A stretch of DNA of 12,522 nt from Candidatus Omnitrophota bacterium (GTDB lineage: Bacteria > Omnitrophota > Gorgyraeia > Gygaellales > Profunditerraquicolaceae), in assembly GCA_020052635.1 (NCBI GenBank), contig JAGVOR010000014.1, positions 1-12,522 on the forward strand, given 5' to 3'. The position numbers and the translations under genes are program-made. Positions 7,619-12,522 of the stretch are shown here, in pieces (the stretch's first letter is position 1; every line of letters begins with the position of its first letter). Under the pieces are notes generated by a model. That model was not told the DNA's origin, ran no database searches, and worked only from the letters and a program-made list of their open reading frames with translations.

Positions 7619-7804
7619 CTTTCCGTCTCTTGCTTCCGGCGCTGAAATTTTTCGCCGTGTGCTTCGGCTTACGTCTCGCTTCGGCTCTTTCCTTACGCAA
7701 AAGAAGACACAGCCTGCGCTCGACGTAATTCCTCGCACACTTCTCAGAAATACCTCTGAACTGCCGAAAAATTTCTAATGCGCCTTCCAGCAAGAGCCGG
7801 AAAG
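7619..7804 (+). ncRNA. Candidate structured RNA or foldback element, domain 1
   Basis: The gap holds nested complementary segments in order: 7619-7625 with 7798-7804 (CTTTCCG/CGGAAAG); 7627-7634 with 7789-7796 (CTCTTGCT/AGCAAGAG); 7638-7642 with 7780-7784; 7644-7654 with 7765-7775 (11 bp, GAAATTTTTCG); 7657-7662 with 7735-7740; 7669-7675 with 7722-7728 (TTACGTC/GACGTAA); and 7683-7686 with 7711-7714. A side hairpin, TCAGA (7744-7748) with TCTGA (7755-7759), makes a three-way junction. All pairs are perfect and collinear, which is hard to get by chance. No known RNA class was recognised: RNase P, tmRNA, SRP and 6S marks are absent. A minus-strand reading frame crosses it, so a foldback repeat with coding capacity is the alternative. 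Confidence 0.5.
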
Positions 7805-7828
7805 TTTCTATCTTTAAAGGTAACATAT

Positions 7829-7933
7829 TGATGGCGGGTGACTGCCAAGACGAAGCCCTTGCCGCGACGCACCCGCCACGGAAACGTGGCGGGGAGCACG
7901 GCGAGGTGGATTGGCAGGCAGGACCCGCCATTA
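7829..7933 (+). ncRNA. Candidate structured RNA, domain 2 (rod with GAAA tetraloop)
   Basis: Four stacked stems fold this segment into one rod. ATGGCGGGT (7831-7839) pairs with ACCCGCCAT (7923-7931), extended by a G-U and a U-A pair. CTGCCAA (7842-7848) pairs with TTGGCAG (7911-7917). CCTTGCCG (7857-7864) pairs with CGGCGAGG (7899-7906), with one U-G pair. CCCGCCACG (7872-7880) pairs with CGTGGCGGG (7885-7893) around a GAAA tetraloop (7881-7884). The G-U pairs and the GNRA loop exist only if the plus strand is the RNA; on the other strand they become A-C mismatches and a UUUC loop. No U-tract follows, so it is not a standard terminator. It may be a 3' UTR element of the glycosyltransferase operon, a leader of the next operon, or a mobile palindromic repeat. 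Confidence 0.5.
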
Positions 7934-7986
7934 CTATGTAGGCAGAGGAAGTGTTTTGGCGCCAGGCCATGCGCAGAAATATATAT

Positions 7987-8014
7987 TTGATTTTAGGCTG
8001 AATTATGCTAAAAT
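7987..8014 (+). promoter_or_regulatory. Predicted sigma-70-type promoter for the Kdo/heptose operon
   Basis: TTGATT (7987-7992) and TAAAAT (8009-8014) are separated by 16 bp, and TG at 8006-8007 gives an extended -10 (TGCTAAAAT). Transcription would begin near 8021, at or just before the ATG at 8023, which would give a leaderless or nearly leaderless transcript. The lack of any SD before 8023 agrees with this. An alternative weaker pair is TTGGCG (7956-7961) with TATATA (7980-7985). Confidence 0.45.
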
Positions 8015-8022
8015 TATTGCCT

Positions 8023-8952
8023 ATGATTAACTTAAAGAAAGTAAAAAGATATTCGATTAAAACCCGCTTGAGCAAGGTAAATCAGGGGGATTTTGCGGCT
8101 AAGCCCAAAAAGGGCAAGAGCTTTTCTTCGTTTTTAGATTCCCTGCCTAATATTCTAAAGGCCAAGGATTTACGCGCGATTTCCGCGGCGATTGTTTCGG
8201 CGCGCAGGAAGAATAAAGGTGTGATCTTGATGGCCGGAGCGCATGTGATCAAATGTGGGCTTAATCCGGTTTTAATTGAGCTTTTGGAGAAAAAGATAAT
8301 TACCTGTATCTGCTTAAATGGGGCAGGTATCATCCATGATTTTGAGATTGCTTATCAGGGAAAAACTTCCGAAGATGTAGTGGCTAATCTTAAAAACGGT
8401 AAGTTCGGGATGGGCAAAGAGACGGCAGATTTTATAAATTTTGCAGCTCAAGAGGGGGTGGCTTCCGGTTTTGGTTTAGGTTATGCGATTGCCAATAAAA
8501 TTTCTCGAGCGCCTTTACCGTATAAAAATTTGAGCTTAATTTATAATGCCTATAAACGCAAGGTGCCGGTTTGCGTATTTGTGGGGATTGGTACGGATAT
8601 TATTCATCAACATCCTTCTTTTGATCCGGAGTCAACCGCCAGAGGTTCTTTGCGGGATTTTCATATTTTAGTCGAACAGCTCTGTATGCTAAATCAGGGA
8701 GGAGTGGTTTTAAACTTTGGCTCGGCGGTATTATTGCCCGAGGTATTTTTGAAAGCCCTGAACCTTGCCCGTAATTTGGGAAAAAAAGTAAAGGATTTTA
8801 CCAGCGCAACCTTTGATATGATCTATCAGTACCGTGCCGCGCAGAATGTAGTGGCCCGCCCCACGGCCGGCGCAGGTAACGGTTATTATATTATCGGTCA
8901 CCATGAAATCATGCTGCCGCTTTTAGCGCAAAGCGTGATGGAGAAGAAGTGA
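8023..8952 (+). CDS. Deoxyhypusine-synthase-like protein of unknown function
   Basis: This 309-residue protein resembles the deoxyhypusine synthase (DHS) fold family, which binds NAD and transfers an aminobutyl group from spermidine. The alignment by eye rests on VILMAGAHVIKCGLNPVLIELL (67-88), LNGAGIIHDFEIAYQGKTSEDV (98-119), PVCVFVGIGTDIIHQHP (182-198) and GGVVLNFGSAVLLPEVFLKAL (226-246), which occupy the positions of the glycine-rich NAD-binding segments of DHS. The WGK-type catalytic lysine segment of true DHS is not visible; the C-terminus instead has ARPTAGAGNGYYIIGHHE (278-295). Similar proteins are, as I recall, conserved next to heptose/Kdo genes in several anaerobes, with no known role. 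An in-frame ATG at 8005 would add six residues. I prefer 8023 because the promoter's -10 box lies across 8009-8014. The stop overlaps the next GTG start by four bases (GTGA), tying its expression to the heptose kinase. Confidence 0.7.
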   Translation: MINLKKVKRYSIKTRLSKVNQGDFAAKPKKGKSFSSFLDSLPNILKAKDLRAISAAIVSARRKNKGVILMAGAHVIKCGLNPVLIELLEKKIITCICLNGAGIIHDFEIAYQGKTSEDVVANLKNGKFGMGKETADFINFAAQEGVASGFGLGYAIANKISRAPLPYKNLSLIYNAYKRKVPVCVFVGIGTDIIHQHPSFDPESTARGSLRDFHILVEQLCMLNQGGVVLNFGSAVLLPEVFLKALNLARNLGKKVKDFTSATFDMIYQYRAAQNVVARPTAGAGNGYYIIGHHEIMLPLLAQSVMEKK

Positions 8953-9965
8953 AGAACTTAAAGAAGATAATTGCGAAAATCAATAAGGCCAGGGTCCTGG
9001 TGATCGGTGATCTGATTCTTGATCAGCATATTTGGGGAGAGGTGGAAAGAATTTCTCCGGAGGCTCCTGTCCCGGTGGTTTGGGCAAAAAAAAGGACGTA
9101 TGTGCCAGGGGGCGCAGCCAATGTTGCGAATAATATCAGTGCTTTAGGCGCCAAGGTGAGCCTTTGCGGAGTGCTGGGTGACAGTAAGGATCCCTCCACG
9201 GAGATATTTAAGTCTGAGGCTAAGAAATTGGGCATTGATATTCGGGGGGTGCTCTTTGAAAAAGAAAGAAAGACAACGCTGAAGACAAGAATTATCGCCG
9301 GCCATCAACAAATGGTAAGAGTAGACTGGGAAGATGTGCATAATATTTCCCGAAAGGTAAGGCTGAAGCTTTTCAAATTTCTCGGAGATAATATAAAAAA
9401 ATTTGATGCGATTATTATCGAGGATTACGGCAAAGGGCTTTTTGACCGTGAGTTGACGGCCCAGATCATTAAGGACGCCAGGTGGCATAAGAAGATAGTA
9501 ACCGTTGACCCTAAGGAGAACAATTTTGATTGCTATAAACATGCTACTTGTATTACCCCCAACCGTAAAGAAGCCCAAAATGCCATCCGGTATCTGAAGA
9601 TGAATGACAGAGGGAACCGGTTTAAAATTTACAAAGAAAATCTGTTTATCGATAACGATATTATCAAGGCGGGAGAGGAGATCTTGGAATATTTGCAGCT
9701 GGAAAGCCTCCTGATTACGCTGGGCGAGAGTGGAATGTGGCTTTTTGAAAAAGGAGATAACGAACGTATCCCTACGGTGGCGCAGGAGGTTTTTGATGTT
9801 TCCGGTGCCGGGGACACGGTGATCAGTGCTTTTACGCTGGCGCTTTGTGCCGGGGCTTCCAAGTTAGAAGCTGCCCACATCGCGAATTTTGCCGCCGGGA
9901 TTGTCGTGGGTAAATTAGGTACTGCGGTGACCAATACTGCTGAACTCTTAGCGAGGATAAAATAG
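8949..9965 (+). CDS. rfaE1: D-glycero-beta-D-manno-heptose-7-phosphate kinase (RfaE1/HldA)
   Basis: This PfkB/ribokinase-family kinase phosphorylates D-glycero-D-manno-heptose-7-phosphate at C1 in the ADP-heptose pathway. It shows the HldE N-domain signatures: VIGDLILDQHIWGEVERISP (18-37), APVPVV (39-44), GGAANVANNISALGAKV (54-70) and the ATP/catalytic motif DVSGAGDTVISAFTLAL (283-299, with base Asp289). At 338 residues it ends after the kinase domain; the C-terminal adenylyltransferase (RfaE2) found in bifunctional HldE is absent, so that activity must be encoded elsewhere. The start is a GTG inside the TGA of the upstream gene, with GGAG (8940-8943) 5 nt before it. The neighbours are Kdo genes, so heptose and Kdo supply appear co-expressed. 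The function is confident from the ISPEAPVPVV signature, which distinguishes it from sugar kinases such as RbsK. Confidence 0.9.
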   Translation: MKNLKKIIAKINKARVLVIGDLILDQHIWGEVERISPEAPVPVVWAKKRTYVPGGAANVANNISALGAKVSLCGVLGDSKDPSTEIFKSEAKKLGIDIRGVLFEKERKTTLKTRIIAGHQQMVRVDWEDVHNISRKVRLKLFKFLGDNIKKFDAIIIEDYGKGLFDRELTAQIIKDARWHKKIVTVDPKENNFDCYKHATCITPNRKEAQNAIRYLKMNDRGNRFKIYKENLFIDNDIIKAGEEILEYLQLESLLITLGESGMWLFEKGDNERIPTVAQEVFDVSGAGDTVISAFTLALCAGASKLEAAHIANFAAGIVVGKLGTAVTNTAELLARIK

Positions 9966-9966
9966 C

Positions 9967-10719
9967 ATGGATGTGATCGGAGTAATCCCGGCCAGGTATT
10001 CATCTACCAGGTTTGCCGGAAAAGTGCTGGCCGATATCATGGGTAAGCCCATGCTGCAGCATGTTTGGGAACGCGCCAAACAATCGAGGATGTTGGATGA
10101 TCTGATTATTGCCTGTGATAACGAAATTATTTTAAAGGCTGCTTCCGGATTCAAAGCTAAAGCGGTGATGACCTCGACCAAGCATGCTTGCGGTACCGAC
10201 CGGATCAGCGAGGTGGTCAATCCTTTGGATGTCAAAGTGATCATTAATATTCAAGCGGATGAGCCGTTGATCCATCCGTTGATGATTGATAGTTTAGCCC
10301 GGGCTTTGCTTGAGGATAAAATGCTGAACATGGCTACTTTAATGAAAAAAATTGACGATGTCTTAGAGCTGCTTGATCCTAATGTGGTTAAAGTGGTGGT
10401 GGATAAAAATAATTTTGCCCTGTATTTTTCGCGCGCCCCGGTTCCGTATCTGGCGCCGAATGCCGATATTGACCAGGTAACTTACTATAAGCATATCGGC
10501 CTTTACGGCTATACCAAAGATTTTCTTTTTACTTATAAAAACCTGCCGCCTTCTAATCTTGAGAAAACGGAGAAATTAGAGCAGCTGCGGGTTTTATCCG
10601 AAGGTTTTAGGATTAAAGTGATTCCCACCCAATTTGAGACTGTGGGTGTGGATACCCCTAAAGATTTAGAGAGGGTTTTATGGCAGCTCAAGAAAGGATC
10701 GGCTGATGCCTGCGGTTAA
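9967..10719 (+). CDS. kdsB: 3-deoxy-manno-octulosonate cytidylyltransferase (CMP-Kdo synthetase)
   Basis: KdsB activates Kdo with CTP to CMP-Kdo in the cytoplasm, the donor for lipid A Kdo transferase. The 250-residue protein has the normal family length and motifs: VIPARYSSTRFAGKVLADI (6-24, CTP-binding loop), HACGTDRISEV (73-83), NIQADEPLI (94-102, with the Mg-binding Asp98), YFSRAPVPY (153-161), KHIGLYGYTKDFL (175-187), LEKTEKLEQLR (197-207) and VGVDTPKDLE (226-235). The ATG at 9967 follows the kinase stop by one base and has GAGGA at 9953-9957 as ribosome binding site. Its 3' end overlaps kdsA by 14 bases. Nothing is missing, so it is probably active. Confidence 0.96.
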   Translation: MDVIGVIPARYSSTRFAGKVLADIMGKPMLQHVWERAKQSRMLDDLIIACDNEIILKAASGFKAKAVMTSTKHACGTDRISEVVNPLDVKVIINIQADEPLIHPLMIDSLARALLEDKMLNMATLMKKIDDVLELLDPNVVKVVVDKNNFALYFSRAPVPYLAPNADIDQVTYYKHIGLYGYTKDFLFTYKNLPPSNLEKTEKLEQLRVLSEGFRIKVIPTQFETVGVDTPKDLERVLWQLKKGSADACG

Positions 10720-11518
10720 TGTGGGAAAAATAAAATTCGGTTTCAATCAGCCTTTGGTGTTGATCGCCGGGCCTTGCGTGATTGAATCGGAGGGTGCCGT
10801 TATTGCCGCCGCCGCCAAAATTAAGGAGATTGCCTCTGTCTTCGGGGTGCCGTTTATTTTTAAATCGAGTTTTGATAAAGCTAACCGGCTTTCGCTGGGA
10901 TCTTACCGCGGGCCGGGGCTAAAAAAAGGATTAGAGATTTTAAAAACAGTAAAGGCTAAGTTTAAGCTGCCAATTTTAAGCGACGTACATTGTGTAAAAG
11001 ACGTAAATGCGGCGGCGGAGGTTTTGGATATTATCCAAATCCCGGCTTTTCTTTGCCGGCAGACGGATCTGCTTTTAGCGGCGGCTAGAACCGGCAAGGT
11101 GGTGAATATTAAAAAAGGGCAGTTTATGGCCCCTTGGGATATCCAGCCGTTGATTAAGAAGATTGAAAGTACGGGCAACAAACAGATTTTAATTACCGAA
11201 AGAGGAGTAAGCTTCGGGTATAATAATTTGGTGACAGATTTACGCAGCCTGGCGATTATGCGGGAGTTTGGCTATCCGGTAATTTATGACGCCACCCATA
11301 GTGTGCAGCTTCCGGGAGGCCAAGGCGCCTGTTCCGGAGGCCAAGCCGAGTTTGTCGCCGGGTTATCCCGGGCAGCCGTGGCTTTTGGTTGTGACGGATT
11401 ATTTTTAGAGGTGCATCCTGACCCCAAGCATGCGCCTTGCGATGGAGCGAATATGATTGATTTTAAAGGGTTAAAAGAACTTTTAGGCCAGGTGAAGAGA
11501 ATCCGGCAGGTACTATGA
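10706..11518 (+). CDS. kdsA: 3-deoxy-8-phosphooctulonate synthase (Kdo-8-P synthase), metal-type
   Basis: KdsA condenses phosphoenolpyruvate with D-arabinose-5-phosphate to give Kdo-8-phosphate. The 270-residue protein shows LIAGPCVIESEG (19-30), FKSSFDKANRLS (52-63), SDVH (92-95), GQFMAPWD (138-145), TERGVSFGYNNLVTD (164-178), DATHSVQLPGG (195-205) and EVHPDPKHAPCDGANM (235-250). Cys24 in AGPC marks the metal-dependent class, as in Aquifex; non-metal enzymes such as that of E. coli have Asn there. The other expected ligands, His198, Glu235 and Asp246, are present. The ATG at 10706 lies inside the 3' end of kdsB with AGAAAGGA (10691-10698) 7 nt upstream, a strong ribosome binding site. The TGA overlaps the kdsD start. 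Confidence 0.96.
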   Translation: MPAVNVGKIKFGFNQPLVLIAGPCVIESEGAVIAAAAKIKEIASVFGVPFIFKSSFDKANRLSLGSYRGPGLKKGLEILKTVKAKFKLPILSDVHCVKDVNAAAEVLDIIQIPAFLCRQTDLLLAAARTGKVVNIKKGQFMAPWDIQPLIKKIESTGNKQILITERGVSFGYNNLVTDLRSLAIMREFGYPVIYDATHSVQLPGGQGACSGGQAEFVAGLSRAAVAFGCDGLFLEVHPDPKHAPCDGANMIDFKGLKELLGQVKRIRQVL

Positions 11519-12486
11519 TGAGCATAAACTTAATTAAGCGGGCTAAGGAAGTTTTAGAAATTGAAGCGCTGGCCATCCAGTGTTTAAAGGGGCGTTTAGG
11601 TAAAAATTTTGTTAAAGCGGTCGAACTGATCCTTAAATGCAGAGGCAGGGCGGTGGTTAGCGGGATGGGTAAAACCGGGATCATTGCGCAAAAATTCTCC
11701 GCGACTCTGGCTTCAACCGGAACTCCCAGTTTATTTCTGCATACCGCCGAGGCCATTCATGGAGATTTAGGTAAGGTCACTGGGGATGATGTTGTGATCG
11801 TTCTTTCCAATAGCGGATCAACCGATGAAATGAAACAACTTTTACCGATCCTGAAAAAAATCGGGGCGCCGATTATTGCCCTCACCGGCAACTCCAAGTC
11901 CTTGCTGGCTAAGTACAGCGATGTAGTCCTGGATGTTGCGGTTAAAAAAGAGGCCTGTCCATTGGGGCTGGCGCCGACCGCTTCGACGACCGCCGCTTTA
12001 GCGATGACGGATGCCTTGGCGGTTTGCTTGCTGGAGCGCAAAGGTTTTAAAGAAAAAGATTTTGCTTTTTTCCACCCCGGAGGGGTTCTGGGTAAAAGGC
12101 TGCTTCTAAGCGTACGGGATATTATGCGCCAGGGCCAATCCAGCGCCGTGGTGCGGGAGGATAAATTAGTGGCGCAAGTGTTGCTGGCGATTACCCGGGC
12201 CCGGGCAGGCTCGGCGGTGGTGGTGGATAAGCAGGGCAAGCTAAAAGGAATTTTTACCGATGGAGACTTGCGGCGGCATATTGCCCGCGATAAAAATTTA
12301 CCTCACCGGCCGATCAAGGAAGTAATGACTAAGCACCCCACGGTCGTCAATCAAGATATGCTGGCGGCGGAAGCGATGCGTATATTGCAATCCAAAAAAA
12401 TCGACGAAGTCCCGGTCGTGGATAAATTTATGCGGCCGGTTGGCTTACTTGATGTGCAGGATTTGCTGAAAGCCGGATTAATCTAA
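11515..12486 (+). CDS. kdsD: Arabinose-5-phosphate isomerase (KdsD/KpsF)
   Basis: KdsD interconverts D-ribulose-5-phosphate and D-arabinose-5-phosphate, the first committed step towards Kdo. The 323-residue protein is a standard SIS-CBS-CBS architecture. The SIS domain (about 40-170) has SGMGKTGIIAQKFSATLAST (49-68), TAEAIHGDLGKV (77-88) and LSNSGSTDEM (97-106), followed by FFHPGGVLGKRLL (185-197) with the catalytic-type His187. CBS domain 1 spans about 203-255 (IFTDGDLRRH, 246-255) and CBS domain 2 about 268-323. The tandem CBS pair usually senses a nucleotide or sugar nucleotide; which ligand acts here cannot be read. The ATG at 11515 overlaps the kdsA TGA, and a second ATG at 11518 is better spaced from AGG at 11508-11510. 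With kdsA and kdsB it completes CMP-Kdo synthesis except for the KdsC phosphatase. Confidence 0.96.
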   Translation: MMSINLIKRAKEVLEIEALAIQCLKGRLGKNFVKAVELILKCRGRAVVSGMGKTGIIAQKFSATLASTGTPSLFLHTAEAIHGDLGKVTGDDVVIVLSNSGSTDEMKQLLPILKKIGAPIIALTGNSKSLLAKYSDVVLDVAVKKEACPLGLAPTASTTAALAMTDALAVCLLERKGFKEKDFAFFHPGGVLGKRLLLSVRDIMRQGQSSAVVREDKLVAQVLLAITRARAGSAVVVDKQGKLKGIFTDGDLRRHIARDKNLPHRPIKEVMTKHPTVVNQDMLAAEAMRILQSKKIDEVPVVDKFMRPVGLLDVQDLLKAGLI

Positions 12487-12504
12487 AATTTACTTATTTT
12501 TAAA

Positions 12505-12522
12505 ATGAATGAAGAATTAAAA
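12505..12522 (+). CDS. Start of a further gene (six codons, 3' partial)
   Basis: An ATG at 12505 opens a frame that runs off the window edge after MNEELK. It lies 18 bases after the kdsD stop in the same direction, as expected for a continuing operon. No clear SD precedes it. Position and opening residues would suit the Kdo-8-phosphate phosphatase kdsC, the pathway step missing here, but six residues cannot identify a family. Confidence 0.3.

Noticed and set aside
7619..7804. Integron attC site
   Set aside because: It is a foldback with bulges, but no RYYYAAC/GTTRRRY end pair was found, it exceeds the usual attC length and no integrase gene is nearby.
7831..7931. Intrinsic terminator of the glycosyltransferase operon
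   Set aside because: The rod is strong, but TACTATGTAGG follows it instead of a run of T; it is also much longer and more subdivided than a terminator.
7603..7935. Known structural RNA (RNase P, tmRNA, SRP or 6S)
   Set aside because: I looked for the conserved cores on both strands (for example GAGGAAAGTC of RNase P and the tmRNA ends) and did not find them.
8005..8022. ATG at 8005 as start of the deoxyhypusine-synthase-like gene
   Set aside because: It has no SD, and a good extended -10 box overlaps 8006-8014, so transcription would begin after it; it remains possible if a promoter further upstream is used.
9144..9578. 144-codon minus-strand reading frame within rfaE1
   Set aside because: It lies wholly inside a confidently identified kinase gene, shows no recognisable domain and is a shadow frame; the same applies to the other minus-strand frames over the glycosyltransferase and kds genes.

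Overview
The window is a dense, entirely plus-strand lipopolysaccharide (LPS) inner-core locus from a Gram-negative-type bacterium. It carries the enzymes for CMP-Kdo supply, a heptose-phosphate kinase and a battery of heptosyltransferase-like (GT9) and GT4 glycosyltransferases. GT9 domains fused to each other or to GT4, a metal-type KdsA, a deoxyhypusine-synthase-like protein of unknown role and tight gene packing suggest an uncultivated lineage such as Omnitrophota (former OP3) or a relative. That placement is inferred from gene style and was not tested.

Region 1 (1-7602) is a glycosyltransferase block. It opens with the 3' part of a gene whose N-terminal residues look like the end of a lipid A acyltransferase joined to an ELM1-like GT-B domain. 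A GT4-GT9 fusion, a stand-alone GT4, a stand-alone GT9 and a GT9-GT9 tandem fusion follow. The two GT4 start codons are each preceded by a near-identical leader of about 85 bp. In each leader a perfect 12-bp inverted repeat places the ribosome binding site inside a stem, and an alternative upstream hairpin competes for the same arm.

Region 2 (7603-8022) is a gap of about 420 bp without a convincing gene. It is full of nested inverted repeats: a branched foldback at about 7619-7804, then a rod-like structure at 7829-7933 capped by a GAAA tetraloop. G-U pairs and tetraloop identity favour the plus strand as the functional RNA. A promoter-like sequence ends next to the following start codon.

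Region 3 (8023-12522) is a tightly coupled operon: the deoxyhypusine-synthase-like protein, the HldE kinase domain (rfaE1), kdsB, kdsA and kdsD, then the first codons of another gene. KdsD makes arabinose-5-phosphate, KdsA makes Kdo-8-phosphate and KdsB activates Kdo as CMP-Kdo. The heptose kinase feeds ADP-heptose to the GT9 enzymes of region 1. The missing steps (KdsC, GmhA, GmhB, the RfaE2 adenylyltransferase and the Kdo transferase) must lie outside the window.

The best candidates for something undescribed are the duplicated SD-sequestering leaders, the two-part structured element in the 7.6-7.9 kb gap, and the deoxyhypusine-synthase-like protein embedded in a heptose/Kdo operon.
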